Of a stretch of 64,000 nucleotides of DNA, positions 47,850 to 59,985 are shown in pieces. Each line of letters begins with the position of its first letter. Within the stretch, counting starts at the first letter, position 1. Location of the stretch: assembly GCA_002307375.1 (NCBI GenBank), contig NTJI01000005.1, positions 209,373-273,372 of the forward strand, in the 5' to 3' direction. A program made the translations under genes and the position numbers. The DNA comes from Lysobacteraceae bacterium NML93-0399 (GTDB lineage: Bacteria; Pseudomonadota; Gammaproteobacteria; Xanthomonadales; Xanthomonadaceae). The notes beneath the pieces were generated by a model. That model made no database searches and was not told the DNA's origin. It saw only the letters and a list, made by a program, of their open reading frames with translations.

Positions 47850-48710
47850 ATGGCCGGCGGCAGAGAAATCAAGACCAAGATCAAGAGCGTGCAGAACACC
47901 CGCAAGGTGACGCGCGCGCTCGAGATGGTCTCCGCGTCGAAGATCCGCAAGGCGCAGGAGCGGATGAAGGCATCGCGTCCGTATGCGAATGCGATGAAGC
48001 AGCTGATCGGGCATCTGGCCCAGGCCAGCAGCGAGTTCCAGCATCCGTATCTGGTCGAGCGCGAGGTCAAGCGCGTCGGTTACATCGTCGCGTCCTCGGA
48101 TCGCGGCCTGGCCGGCGGCCTGAACAACAACATGTTCCGCAAGCTGCTCGGTGAGATCCGCGCCTGGCACGACAAGGGCGTGCAGGTCGACGTGGTCACG
48201 ATCGGCCAGAAGGCGACGGTGTTCTTCCGCCGTCTGAAGGTGGACATGCTCGCCAGCGTGACCCACATCGGTGACACGCCGGAAGTCGAGCAGCTGGTCG
48301 GCATCATCAAGGTCATGCTCGACGGCTATACCGACGGGCGATTGGACCGCGTGTTCCTGGCCTACAACCATTTCGTCAACACGATGACCCAGAAGGCCAG
48401 CTTCGATCAGCTGCTGCCGCTGCCGGCATCGGACACGAAGGTGGTCAAGCACGACTGGGACTACATCTACGAGCCGGACGCCGAATCAGTGCTCGGCCAC
48501 GTGCTCACGCGCTACATCGAATCGCTCGTCTACCAGGCGGTGATGGAGAACGTGGCCTCCGAACATGCTGCGCGCATGGTCGCGATGAAGGCAGCGAGCG
48601 ACAACGCCACCAAGCTGATCGACACGCTCAAGCTGGTCTACAACAAGGCCCGCCAGGCGGCGATCACCCAGGAAATCTCCGAGATCGTCGGCGGAGCTGC
48701 CGCGGTCTGA
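47850..48710 (+). CDS. atpG: F0F1 ATP synthase subunit gamma
   Basis: A 286-aa rotor shaft. The N-terminal helix is [31 protein letters not shown]; the C-terminal helix [37 protein letters not shown] carries the gamma signature. Both spacers around it contain inverted repeats of the same heptad family. Confidence 0.98.
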   Translation: MAGGREIKTKIKSVQNTRKVTRALEMVSASKIRKAQERMKASRPYANAMKQLIGHLAQASSEFQHPYLVEREVKRVGYIVASSDRGLAGGLNNNMFRKLLGEIRAWHDKGVQVDVVTIGQKATVFFRRLKVDMLASVTHIGDTPEVEQLVGIIKVMLDGYTDGRLDRVFLAYNHFVNTMTQKASFDQLLPLPASDTKVVKHDWDYIYEPDAESVLGHVLTRYIESLVYQAVMENVASEHAARMVAMKAASDNATKLIDTLKLVYNKARQAAITQEISEIVGGAAAV

Positions 48711-48715
48711 AAGCG

Positions 48716-50257
<1,542 letters not shown>

Positions 50258-50270
50258 GCGACGGTCTTCC

Positions 50271-50372
50271 GTGATTCGCGGATCGGTGATGGGTGATTCG
50301 GAAACAGCGCGTGCCCTCCGGTATGAGCGACGTCGGCTTCTTCCAATCACGAATCACGAATCACCAATCACG
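50271..50372 (+). repeat. Inverted heptad array in the atpD-atpC spacer
   Basis: 50271-50301 carries degenerate GTGATTC-type heptads. 50343-50372 carries CAATCAC and GAATCAC heptads in the opposite sense. Third member of the family within one operon, ending 23 bases before the atpC start. Confidence 0.8.
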
Positions 50373-50395
50373 TTGAACGAGCAGAGCGAGAGAAG

Positions 50396-50821
50396 ATGAC
50401 CACCACCATCCGTTGCGACATCGTCAGCGCCGAGGCCGAGATCTTCCACGGTGAGGCGACCCTGGTCGTGGCGACCGGCGAGATCGGCGAGCTCGGCATC
50501 GCGCCGCGCCACGCACCGCTGATCACCCGCCTCAAGCCCGGCAAGGTTGTCGTGACCCAGCCCAACGGCGAGGTGCTCGATTTCGCCATCGGTGGCGGCA
50601 TCCTCGAGGTGCAGCCGCAGGTCGTGACGATCCTCGCCGACACCGCGATCCGTGCCGACGACATCGACGAGGCTGCAGTGAAGGCCGCCAAGGACGAGGC
50701 CGAGCGCATCCTGGCCGGCCGCGGCGAGGCGATGGATGTCGCCGAGGCGCAGCAGAAGCTCGCCGAAGCGGTTGTCCAGCTGCAGGCACTCGAGCGCTTG
50801 CGCAAGAACCTCAAGCACTGA
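50396..50821 (+). CDS. atpC: F0F1 ATP synthase subunit epsilon
   Basis: A 141-aa subunit. An N-terminal beta-sandwich ([39 protein letters not shown]) is followed by a C-terminal helical hairpin. It couples rotation and inhibits hydrolysis. Last gene of the atpIBEFHAGDC operon. Confidence 0.97.
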   Translation: MTTTIRCDIVSAEAEIFHGEATLVVATGEIGELGIAPRHAPLITRLKPGKVVVTQPNGEVLDFAIGGGILEVQPQVVTILADTAIRADDIDEAAVKAAKDEAERILAGRGEAMDVAEAQQKLAEAVVQLQALERLRKNLKH

Positions 50822-50858
50822 ACGCTGCGGGCCTCGCGCCCGTGCCGGTTTCGCACTC

Positions 50859-50878
50859 GACCCCGCTCCGGCGGGGTC
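50859..50878 (+). terminator. Hairpin after atpC
   Basis: GACCCCGC / GCGGGGTC stem with a 4-base loop, followed by a weak T-containing tail (GTTGCGTTT). Probable end of the atp operon. Confidence 0.6.
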
Positions 50879-50915
50879 GTTGCGTTTCGGAGCGGCCGAT
50901 GCGCGACGGTCAACG

Positions 50916-51299
50916 TCAGCGCTTGTAGATCCAGTAGCGCGACACGAAGAACCCGACGATGCCGAGCGCGATCTCGATCGCCGGCTTGGCCAGCCACACC
51001 CATTTGAGCCCGAGCACATCGTCGATCTGGGTCATCGCCCAGGTGCTGAGCAATGTGGTGGTCACCCACATCACCATGAAACGCTGGAACTGCGTGGTGC
51101 CTACTGTCGTGCGATCGCCCGCGAAGGTCCATTTGCCGTTGAGCCAGAAGCCGAGCAGCGCGCCGGTGATGCGACCCAGCACATTCGCAGGCGCCACGGG
51201 CAAGCCCACATGCGTCAGTCCCACGACCACGCCCCAGTCGACCAGCCACTGCAGCAGGCCGATCACGAGATAGTCGCGACCCTGGCGGGTGAGACTCAT
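50916..51299 (-). CDS. GtrA-family membrane protein
   Basis: A 127-aa protein with four predicted membrane helices ([73 protein letters not shown]). FWLNGKWTF and the terminal [11 protein letters not shown] are GtrA signatures. The family is implicated in moving lipid-linked sugars across the membrane or in surface polysaccharide modification. Convergent with atpC and divergent from glmU. Confidence 0.9.
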   Translation of the reverse strand: MSLTRQGRDYLVIGLLQWLVDWGVVVGLTHVGLPVAPANVLGRITGALLGFWLNGKWTFAGDRTTVGTTQFQRFMVMWVTTTLLSTWAMTQIDDVLGLKWVWLAKPAIEIALGIVGFFVSRYWIYKR

Positions 51300-51405
51300 G
51301 GCGTCAGATGCTCCATGCGCGAATGGTAAGCCCGCGATGTGGGCACGGCGGCATGCTACGCAGCGGTTCGTTAGAATTTCCTGCATTCCACGCAGAGCTT
51401 TCCGC

Positions 51406-52770
51406 ATGACCGCACCGTTGCACGTCGTCATCCTCGCCGCAGGCGAGGGCAAGCGCATGAAATCGTCGCTGCCCAAGGTGCTGCAGAAGATCGCCGGGCG
51501 CCCGATGCTGTGGCATGTGGTGGAGGCGGCGCGTGCGCTGGCACCGGCCGGCATCCACATCGTGTACGGCCATCGCGGTGAGCAGGTTCGGGAGGCCTTT
51601 GCCGACCAGCCGGACCTGCACTGGTCCGAGCAGCGCGAACAACTCGGTACCGGCCACGCGGTGCGCCAGGCCATGCCCCAGGTGCCCGATGGCGCGCAGG
51701 TGCTGGTGCTCTACGGCGACGTGCCGCTGCTGCGCAGCGACACGCTGCGCCGGCTGGTCGGTATCGAGGGCCGGCTGGCGGTGCTGGCCGCACAACTCGA
51801 GGACCCGAGTGGTTACGGCCGCATCGTGCGTGACTCCGAAGGCCACGTCGGCGCGATCGTCGAGCACAAGGATGCCGACGACGAGCAGCGCCGCATCGAT
51901 CTGGTCAACACCGGCATCCTCGCCGCCGAGGCGACCGCGCTCAAGGCGTGGCTTGCGCGGCTGTCGTCGGACAACGCGCAAGGCGAGTACTACCTGACCG
52001 ACGTCTTCGCGATGGCGGCCGACGAATACAGCGCAGCCCAGATCGTCATGGTCGACGACGCACTCGAAGCCGAGGGCGCCAACGATCCCTGGCAGCTGTC
52101 GCAGCTCGAACGGGCCTGGCAGTTGCGTGCGGTCAAGGCCTTGTGCGCGGCGGGGGCGCGGTTCGCCGATCCGGCACGCGTCGATATCCGGGGCGAGGTG
52201 ATCGTCGGCACCGATGTGGAGATCGATGTCGACGTGGTGTTCGAAGGCCGCGTCGCACTCGGGGATGGCGTGCGCATCGGGCCGTTCTGCCGGCTCCGGG
52301 ATGTGGGCCTGGGCGAGGGCACCGAGGTGCGTGCGCATTGCGACCTCGAAGGCGTGCGCGCCGAAGGCGCGGTGACCATCGGCCCCTTCGCGCGCCTGCG
52401 ACCGGGCACGATACTCGCCGACGGCGTACACATCGGCAATTTCGTCGAAACCAAGAACAGCACGCTGGGCGTCGGCAGCAAGGCCAATCACCTCACGTAT
52501 CTGGGGGACGCGGAGATCGGCGCGGGCAGCAACATCGGCGCCGGCACGATCACCTGCAACTACGACGGCGCGAACAAGTCGAAGACCGTTATCGGTGACC
52601 GCGCCTTCATCGGCTCGAATGCATCACTGGTCGCGCCCGTGCGGATCGGCGACGACGCGACGACGGCCGCCGGCTCGGTGATCGTCAACGACGTGCCCGA
52701 CGGCAAACTCGCCGTCGCGCGTGGTCGCCAGAGCATCATCGAAGGTTGGGCGCGGCCGAAGAAGCGCTGA
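51406..52770 (+). CDS. glmU: Bifunctional UDP-N-acetylglucosamine pyrophosphorylase / glucosamine-1-phosphate acetyltransferase
   Basis: A 454-aa enzyme. The N-terminal uridyltransferase has [19 protein letters not shown] near residues 8-26. LYGDVPLL and GYGRIVRD follow. The C-terminal left-handed beta-helix (hexapeptide) acetyltransferase carries [32 protein letters not shown] and [13 protein letters not shown]. It makes UDP-GlcNAc for peptidoglycan and lipopolysaccharide. Start ATG at 51406; a TTAGAAT -10-like box lies about 30 bases before it. Confidence 0.97.
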   Translation: MTAPLHVVILAAGEGKRMKSSLPKVLQKIAGRPMLWHVVEAARALAPAGIHIVYGHRGEQVREAFADQPDLHWSEQREQLGTGHAVRQAMPQVPDGAQVLVLYGDVPLLRSDTLRRLVGIEGRLAVLAAQLEDPSGYGRIVRDSEGHVGAIVEHKDADDEQRRIDLVNTGILAAEATALKAWLARLSSDNAQGEYYLTDVFAMAADEYSAAQIVMVDDALEAEGANDPWQLSQLERAWQLRAVKALCAAGARFADPARVDIRGEVIVGTDVEIDVDVVFEGRVALGDGVRIGPFCRLRDVGLGEGTEVRAHCDLEGVRAEGAVTIGPFARLRPGTILADGVHIGNFVETKNSTLGVGSKANHLTYLGDAEIGAGSNIGAGTITCNYDGANKSKTVIGDRAFIGSNASLVAPVRIGDDATTAAGSVIVNDVPDGKLAVARGRQSIIEGWARPKKR

Positions 52771-52773
52771 GCG

Positions 52774-53667
52774 TCAATCGACGCGGCGATAGCTGTCCGC
52801 CGCCGGTGACCAGCGGTACAGATCGCCGCCGCGATCCCCGCGTTCGCGCACCCGCAGATCCCTGTAGCCGTGATGCACGCGGGGTTCGACGATGAGAACA
52901 CGGGCCCAGTCCTCGATGTGGTGTTCGCGCGTGCCGTCGGGATTCCAGTCGCCGGCGATATCGCGGTGCATCGACATGCCTGCGCCGAACACCAGTTCGA
53001 GCGCACCGTCGCGCAACTCGAACAGATACAGCGCCGACCAGAATCCGCCGCCACCGGCATAGCCTTCCGACCAGACACCGCGCAGGCCCAGTGCCGGTGG
53101 ACTGTCCGGCGAGAGGTGATAGACGGCGAGATCGAAGCGCTCCCACCGCTGGGGCATTGGGGACTCTCCGGCCTCCTCCATCTGCAGGGGCGAGCCGGGC
53201 TCCCAGCTGAGCATTGGCCATTCGACGTCGGTGTCGAGTCGCAGGCGGGATACGAGTCGCACAGCGCCGCCGTCGTCTACGCGCAGGACGCCGAGCATCT
53301 GCGCGCCATCGCCGGTCTCGCAACGTGATTCGCTCCGCACCGGAGGTGCGTCCCCGTAGCAGGCGAGGGCCACGATGTGGCCGGGATACTGCGCCCACTG
53401 CCGCGCTCCCAGCAGCGTGATCCGCGCGGGCGGAATTTCCGGTAACAGGAGCTGTGTCAGCAGTTCGCCATCCAGACCGGCGAGGTCACGCGTGCCCAGA
53501 TGGTCGGGCGCCGGGCGGCCCTCCATCTGTTCGGCCCAGACGGCCTTCGCCTCCGGGCTCTTCAGCAACCCCGGGACGTCGTCGAGGCTGCCGGCGTTCT
53601 GCGACAACGCGGGGCCGGCGATGAAGGCAAGCGCGCTCAGCGCGATGGTCCAGGGTGGAGTTCGCAT
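52774..53667 (-). CDS. Hypothetical secreted protein, 297 aa
   Basis: A signal peptide (WTIALSALAFIAGPALS-QN) precedes a mainly beta mature part with LPEIPPARITLLGARQWAQY, YAGGGGFWSALYLFELRDGALELVF and GDLYRWSPAADSYRRVD. The two Cys (ALACYGD and SRCETGD) may form a disulfide. Family not recognised. It is the last gene of a leftward run that includes the histidine kinase (58-base gap), so it may be part of the exporter cassette, for instance a sensed or secreted protein; this is inference. Its stop is 4 bases from the convergent glmU stop. Confidence 0.75.
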   Translation of the reverse strand: MRTPPWTIALSALAFIAGPALSQNAGSLDDVPGLLKSPEAKAVWAEQMEGRPAPDHLGTRDLAGLDGELLTQLLLPEIPPARITLLGARQWAQYPGHIVALACYGDAPPVRSESRCETGDGAQMLGVLRVDDGGAVRLVSRLRLDTDVEWPMLSWEPGSPLQMEEAGESPMPQRWERFDLAVYHLSPDSPPALGLRGVWSEGYAGGGGFWSALYLFELRDGALELVFGAGMSMHRDIAGDWNPDGTREHHIEDWARVLIVEPRVHHGYRDLRVRERGDRGGDLYRWSPAADSYRRVD

Positions 53668-53725
53668 ACAGCGTGCTCGCGGGCGGGCGCCCGATTCTGC
53701 CTGAAGCAGATGACGCCGACCGGAC

Positions 53726-55039
53726 TCAGTCCGGCAGCACCAGCGACACGCACAAGCCCCCGCCGTCGCGGTTGAGCAGGGCGATGCGGCCGCCGTGGGC
53801 TTCGGCGATCTCGCGTGCGAGCGCCAGGCCGAGGCCGGTGCCATTGCGCTTGGTCGAGTAGAACGGCAACAGCGCATTGGACAGCACGGCCTCGTTCATG
53901 CCCGGGCCCCGGTCGAGCACGTCGATCCGCCAGCCGTCCGCGATGCGGCGCAGCGCCAGCGCCACCTGCGCCGGATCGCCATCCGCCTCGTGGGCATTGC
54001 GCAGCAGGTTGAGCAGCGCCTGTTCGAGTTGCGCGACGTCGAACGCGGCGCCCGCCGTGTCGTCGACGGGGGCGGCGTCGGCAAACGGCACCTGCGTTCG
54101 CAACTGGTCGAGAAATGCGCGCCAGCGCACATGGGTACGCCGGGGCGCGGGCAGCTTGGCGAAATGCGCGTAGCCGCGAATGAAACCTTCCAGATGCCGC
54201 GCGCGCTCCTCGATCGTGCGCAGCGCGTCGGGCAGACGCGCGGTCTGTCCGCGACGCAGCAGCTCGCTGCCCGAATGCGCGAGCGATGCGATCGGCGCCA
54301 GGGAGTTGTTGAGTTCGTGGCTGATGACGCGGATGACCTTCTTCCACGTCTGCACTTCCTGGCGCCGCAGTTCGGTGGTCATCTGGCGCAGCAGCAACAG
54401 CTCGTGACGACGCCCGTTGAGACGGAAATGCCGCCGCGACAGGTGGTGGATTTCTTCGTCCTCCCCATCGCCGACGGTGAACAGCCCGTCGCCACCGCGC
54501 GCGAACGCATCCACCAGTGCCGCCGGTGCATCGGCGAGGAGCGCAGCGAACGACTGGCCCTCGAGGCGGCGTCCACCACCGAGCGCACGGCGCGCAGCGA
54601 AGTTGGCATGCACCACGTGGTCATTGGGATCGAGCAGCAGCATCGCGACCGGCGTGTTCTGCACCATCGTGTCGAGCAGCAGCTCGCGCTGCACCAGCGA
54701 CAGGCGTTGCGCGCGCAGGGTTTCGCCCAGTTCGTTGTGCGCGGCGACGAGTTCGTGCAACGCGCCGGTGCCGTGCCACGACAGGCTGAAGCCGTAGTCG
54801 CCGTCGCGGTAGCTCGCGACCGTGCCCGCCAGGGCACGGAACAGGGCATGCGCCGGTGCGAGTGCGCGCACCGTCAGCCATGTGAGCGAGGGTACGGTCA
54901 GGCACACGGCCACGCCGATCGCAGCCCACGGCGACAGCCAGCGCTGCAGCAGCAGGGCGAGACCGCCGCCCAGCGCCACGTGCGCCAGCGCGATCGCAAC
55001 GAGCACGACGGGCACGGGCAGTCGCTGTCGCCAGCGCAT
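53726..55039 (-). CDS. Sensor histidine kinase
   Basis: A 437-aa kinase. Two N-terminal membrane helices (VVLVAIALAHVALGGGLALLL; AAIGVAVCLTVPSLTWLTV) are close together, so there is almost no periplasmic domain. A cytoplasmic PAS-like region follows (MVQNTPVAMLLLDPNDHVVHAN). The H-box is VISHELNNSLAPIASL (His about 241), N-box NLLRNAHEAD, G-boxes DRGPGMNEAV and GTGLGLALAREIAEAHGG. The topology suggests sensing in or near the membrane or cytoplasm. The ATG follows the response-regulator stop by one base, so the pair is coupled. Confidence 0.9.
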   Translation of the reverse strand: MRWRQRLPVPVVLVAIALAHVALGGGLALLLQRWLSPWAAIGVAVCLTVPSLTWLTVRALAPAHALFRALAGTVASYRDGDYGFSLSWHGTGALHELVAAHNELGETLRAQRLSLVQRELLLDTMVQNTPVAMLLLDPNDHVVHANFAARRALGGGRRLEGQSFAALLADAPAALVDAFARGGDGLFTVGDGEDEEIHHLSRRHFRLNGRRHELLLLRQMTTELRRQEVQTWKKVIRVISHELNNSLAPIASLAHSGSELLRRGQTARLPDALRTIEERARHLEGFIRGYAHFAKLPAPRRTHVRWRAFLDQLRTQVPFADAAPVDDTAGAAFDVAQLEQALLNLLRNAHEADGDPAQVALALRRIADGWRIDVLDRGPGMNEAVLSNALLPFYSTKRNGTGLGLALAREIAEAHGGRIALLNRDGGGLCVSLVLPD

Positions 55040-55040
55040 G

Positions 55041-56393
<1,353 letters not shown>

Positions 56394-56459
56394 TCGCTTG
56401 CGGAAGAGGGCATGGTCGTCGCCGACCGGCGCTTGCGCAACCGGCGGACGACGCGTGAA

Positions 56460-57683
56460 TCAGATGCTGCGCGTGGCGACCGCCGGCGGCACCGACGCTG
56501 CACGGCGCGCCGGCCAGTAGACCGCGATCTGGCCCAGCAGCCACAGCGCGATCGCGCCGATCGGCAGGTACATCAGCGGCAGCCGGCCCAGTTCGTAGCG
56601 CGACATCATCAACTGGTTGAGTCCGTAGGCGAACAGCATGCCCAGCCCGATGCCCATCGTGGCCAGCAGGAAGTTCTCCACCTGGAAGTAGCGCAGGATC
56701 TGCGCGCGCGTTGCACCGAGCGCGCGGCGGATGCCGATCTGCTTGTTGCGCTGCTGCACCCAGAAGCTCGCCAGGCCGACGATGCCCAGCGCGGTCACCA
56801 CCAGCAGCGCGACGCACACCACGACCAGCAGCATCGCCATGGCGCGGTCCTCGCGGTAGTAGTGCGCGCGCATGTCGGTCATCAGGTCCGCATTGACCGC
56901 AACGCGGTTCGGGTCGATCTGCTTGAGCGCGGCGACGGCCGCGTCGAGCACCTGCCGGCGCTGCGCCGGGTCGGTCCGGATCACGTAGTTGTTGCCGTTC
57001 GAGTCGTCGCGGATCGGCAGCAGCATCGTTGCATTGCCGGGGCCGGTGCCGTCATTGGGCATCGCCAGGGTCTCGACGACGCCGATGATCGGGATCGGTG
57101 CATTGCCCCAGCTGTAGATCTGTTTGCCGATGGCATCCTGGCCCGGGAAGAGGCGCTCGGCCATCGCCCGGTTGACGATCACCGCCGGCACCCGCGCCGC
57201 CTCGCCCGCACGTTCGATGTCGGCGCTGTTGACGAACTCGTTGGCCGTGAACCGGCGGCCGGCGACCAGCTGCAGACCGAAGGTATCGAGCAGATCTTCG
57301 CTGCCCAGGTAACCCGAAGCGAGGATGGTGTTGTCGCGCTGGTCGGGCGTCAGGCGCACGCCACTGGTGGAGCTGCTGTTGCCGTAGGGCACCTGGGTGA
57401 CGATGGCGACGTTGCGCACGCCGGGCAGCGCACGCAGGGCGGCGAGGTCTCGATCCACCGCCGCGCGCCGGTCGACCGACCCGCTCTCGTCGATGCTGGG
57501 CATCTGGATACGCAGCAGTTCTTCCTCCACCGTGCCGCTCGGGCGCGCCATGTGGTCGAGCCGGCGGTCGATGAGGTAGATCGCGTTGCAGATGATCGCG
57601 CAGGCCAGCGCGATCTCGATCACGATCAGTGCGGCCGCGGTCTTGTGCCGGCGCAGTGTCGAGAGAATGGGGCGGATATCCAT
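56460..57683 (-). CDS. MacB-like ABC transporter permease, second copy
   Basis: A 407-aa MacB/FtsX-type permease. N-terminal helix (ALIVIEIALACAIICNAIYLI), periplasmic domain, then three C-terminal helices (AMLLVVVCVALLVVTALGIVGL; FLLATMGIGLGMLFAYGL; YLPIGAIALWLLGQIAVYWPARRAA). IGIRRALGATRAQI is the signature. It differs clearly from the neighbouring permease, so the two probably form a heterodimer. 24 bases downstream of it in the transcript. Confidence 0.9.
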   Translation of the reverse strand: MDIRPILSTLRRHKTAAALIVIEIALACAIICNAIYLIDRRLDHMARPSGTVEEELLRIQMPSIDESGSVDRRAAVDRDLAALRALPGVRNVAIVTQVPYGNSSSTSGVRLTPDQRDNTILASGYLGSEDLLDTFGLQLVAGRRFTANEFVNSADIERAGEAARVPAVIVNRAMAERLFPGQDAIGKQIYSWGNAPIPIIGVVETLAMPNDGTGPGNATMLLPIRDDSNGNNYVIRTDPAQRRQVLDAAVAALKQIDPNRVAVNADLMTDMRAHYYREDRAMAMLLVVVCVALLVVTALGIVGLASFWVQQRNKQIGIRRALGATRAQILRYFQVENFLLATMGIGLGMLFAYGLNQLMMSRYELGRLPLMYLPIGAIALWLLGQIAVYWPARRAASVPPAVATRSI

Positions 57684-57706
57684 GGAAGTCCTCGGGGAAG
57701 TCGGGG

Positions 57707-59005
57707 TCACTGCGACTTGAGCTGGATCGCGGGCGTCACCTGCATCGCCCGCCACGCGGGCAACAACCCGGCGAGCAGACTGGCGACGATCGACAGCGCG
57801 AAGGTCGTCAGCAGCATCGTGGTGTCGAGCCTGGCGAGTTCGGCGTAGCTGCTCGGGTTCTGGCGCACTGCCCACAGGCCCAGCAGCGCGAGGCCCAGTC
57901 CGGCCACACCGCCGGCGACACCGATTGCCCCGGCTTCGACCAGGAACTGGGCGAAGATCGAGCGCCGGGACGCGCCCAGCGCGCGACGCACCCCGATTTC
58001 CGGGGCCCGGCGCAGGCTTTTGGCCAGCAGCAGGCCGACGGTGTTGACCAGGCACACCAGCAGGAATCCCATCGCCAGCCACAGTTGCAGGCGTACGTCG
58101 TTCGGCACGACCTGGTAATGCTCGAGCAGTGCGGGCACATCACGCAGCCGGACGTTGGCTGGCCGCTCGAACCGGCCCGCGGCGCGCTGCTGTTCGGAGT
58201 AGTCGACCAGGTAATCGCGGTACGCACCGGCATCGGCGGCGTCAGGCAGCTCCACCCAGTACTGCACCCAGGTGCAGGGGGCGTTGAGCGCGGTGGCATC
58301 GCTGCCCGAATCGCCCCAGCAGTTCATGCTGCCCATGCGCGAGAGCCGGAGTTCGATGGCGGTCGAGAACGGCACGAACACCGATTCGAGCGAATTGAAG
58401 CTCTGCAACGACAGATCCCAGAAGCGGGGCGTCGGCATCCAGGCATGGAGTACGCCGATCACTCGGAGGTCGGTACCGTTGATGCGCAGCGTCCTGCCGG
58501 TGCTGTCGCCACCCCCGAACACCTGCTGGTTGAGCTCGGCCGAGATCACCGCGACCCGCGCGCGCGCGGCGTCGTCTTCGGCGGTCCAGCTGCGGCCGTG
58601 GGCAAGCGGCGCATCGAACATGGGGAAGAAATCGGCCGATGTGTAGCGCGCATCGGTGAAGAACGGAGTGCGAGCGTCATCGGGCGCGACGGCGACGAAG
58701 CCGCCACTCATCATCGCCTGGCGGGCGCCGCGGGCTGCGCGCAGCAGGGCTTCGCTGTCGAAGCGCGTCATGTTGCGGTCCGGCTCCTCGCCGGGCACGT
58801 AGCCGTGCATGTCGGCTGCGTCGAGCTGCACGTTGAACAGGCGGTCGCTCTTGTCGGGGATCGGGTCGCCCGACAGCACATGGAACACGGTCAGCGTGGT
58901 CATGCTGGCGCCGATGCCCAGCGCGATCGCCAGCACCATCAGTGCCGTCAGCACGCGGCTGTTGCGAAAACTGCGCAGCGCGAGCTGCAGGTAGTAGCCG
59001 AACAT
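57707..59005 (-). CDS. MacB-like ABC transporter permease, first copy
   Basis: A 432-aa permease. N-terminal helix (VLTALMVLAIALGIGASMTTLTVF), periplasmic MacB-PCD-like domain, and the C-terminal FtsX fold with EIGVRRALGASRRSIFAQF. PAWRAMQVTPAIQLK is the closing motif. It has two Cys in the periplasmic loop (MNCWGD and APCTW) that could pair. 12 bases after the ATPase stop. Confidence 0.9.
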   Translation of the reverse strand: MFGYYLQLALRSFRNSRVLTALMVLAIALGIGASMTTLTVFHVLSGDPIPDKSDRLFNVQLDAADMHGYVPGEEPDRNMTRFDSEALLRAARGARQAMMSGGFVAVAPDDARTPFFTDARYTSADFFPMFDAPLAHGRSWTAEDDAARARVAVISAELNQQVFGGGDSTGRTLRINGTDLRVIGVLHAWMPTPRFWDLSLQSFNSLESVFVPFSTAIELRLSRMGSMNCWGDSGSDATALNAPCTWVQYWVELPDAADAGAYRDYLVDYSEQQRAAGRFERPANVRLRDVPALLEHYQVVPNDVRLQLWLAMGFLLVCLVNTVGLLLAKSLRRAPEIGVRRALGASRRSIFAQFLVEAGAIGVAGGVAGLGLALLGLWAVRQNPSSYAELARLDTTMLLTTFALSIVASLLAGLLPAWRAMQVTPAIQLKSQ

Positions 59006-59017
59006 GTCCGGTCCTCC

Positions 59018-59740
59018 TCAGGCGTCGGCAGGAACGCGCGGAGCGGTCGCGGTCGCAGGCGTGGCATGCAACGCCTGGAGGTCGGTCGCCATGCCGTCGA
59101 CAATGTGCACATTGCGATGCGCGCGTGCGGCCAGTTCGGGATCGTGCGTGACCATCACGATCGTGGTGCCGCGCGCATTGATGTCCTCCAGCAGCTCCAG
59201 CACGCTGCGCGCCATCTGCGAATCCAGGTTGCCGGTGGGTTCGTCGGCGAGCAGCAAGCGCGGATTGCCGGCGAGTGCGCGGGCGATCGCCACGCGCTGC
59301 TGCTGGCCGCCCGACAGTTCCGCTGGATAGTGCTTCATGCGCGAACCCAGGCCCACCAGCGACAGCGCCTCCTCGATACGCAGCTTGCGGTCGGCGGCCG
59401 CCATGCCGCGATAGCGCAGCGGCACATCGACGTTGTCGAAGAGATTCAGATCGGGAATCAGGTTGAAGCCCTGGAAGATGAAGCCGATCTTCTCGTTGCG
59501 CAGCCTGGAGCGGGCATCGTCGCCCATACCGCGCACCTCGACGCCGTCGATGCGGTATTCGCCGCCGGTGAAGGTTTCCAGCAGACCGGCGATGTTGAGG
59601 AATGTCGTCTTGCCCGAACCCGACGGGCCGGTGACGGCGACGAACTCGCCTTCGGCGACGTGCAGGTCGAGCGACCGCAGGGCGTGGGTTTCGACGAGTT
59701 CGGTGCGGTAGACCTTGGCGACCTGGCGCATGTCGAGCAT
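59018..59740 (-). CDS. ABC transporter ATP-binding protein, MacB/LolD type
   Basis: A 240-aa ATPase. Walker A GPSGSGKTT near residue 39, signature LSGGQQQRVAIARAL, Walker [12 protein letters not shown] and switch THDPELAAR. It is a free-standing ATPase paired with two permease genes, unlike canonical MacB in which both are fused. It probably powers extrusion of a periplasmic substrate through the HlyD adaptor and an outer-membrane channel encoded elsewhere. Confidence 0.94.
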   Translation of the reverse strand: MLDMRQVAKVYRTELVETHALRSLDLHVAEGEFVAVTGPSGSGKTTFLNIAGLLETFTGGEYRIDGVEVRGMGDDARSRLRNEKIGFIFQGFNLIPDLNLFDNVDVPLRYRGMAAADRKLRIEEALSLVGLGSRMKHYPAELSGGQQQRVAIARALAGNPRLLLADEPTGNLDSQMARSVLELLEDINARGTTIVMVTHDPELAARAHRNVHIVDGMATDLQALHATPATATAPRVPADA

Positions 59741-59784
59741 GGGAGTGTCCTGGACGTGGAAGCGGATGGAGATACGTGCCGTGC

Positions 59785-59982
59785 TCAGTGCACGCGGAAC
59801 AATGTCGGAAGGCCGCGCTCGGGCCGCAGGCCGCGCACACGCGCAGATCCGCCGCGGCGGCCGGGTGCGTCTGCGATGGGAATGCCCGAAGCGAACAGCG
59901 TCGACAGGCGCCGCGGCATGGCGTCGGTCAGTTCTTCGGCGGTCCAGGCGGTGGGGAAGGGGCAATCGTCGAACGTCTTCAT
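59785..59982 (-). CDS. Small ORF in the exporter operon, 65 aa
   Basis: MKTFDDCPFPTAWTAEELTD and a Gly/Arg-rich second half (GRRGGSARVRGL) ending LPTLFRVH. G/C-rich third codon positions agree with a real gene. It starts 3 bases after the HlyD stop and fills most of the 245-base gap before the ATPase gene in an otherwise tight operon. There is no Sec signal and one Cys. It resembles a leader-core peptide arrangement, but no known RiPP class is recognisable and no modification enzyme is present. It could equally be a small accessory protein. The ribosome site is weak (GGGA). Confidence 0.55.
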   Translation of the reverse strand: MKTFDDCPFPTAWTAEELTDAMPRRLSTLFASGIPIADAPGRRGGSARVRGLRPERGLPTLFRVH

Positions 59983-59985
59983 GGT

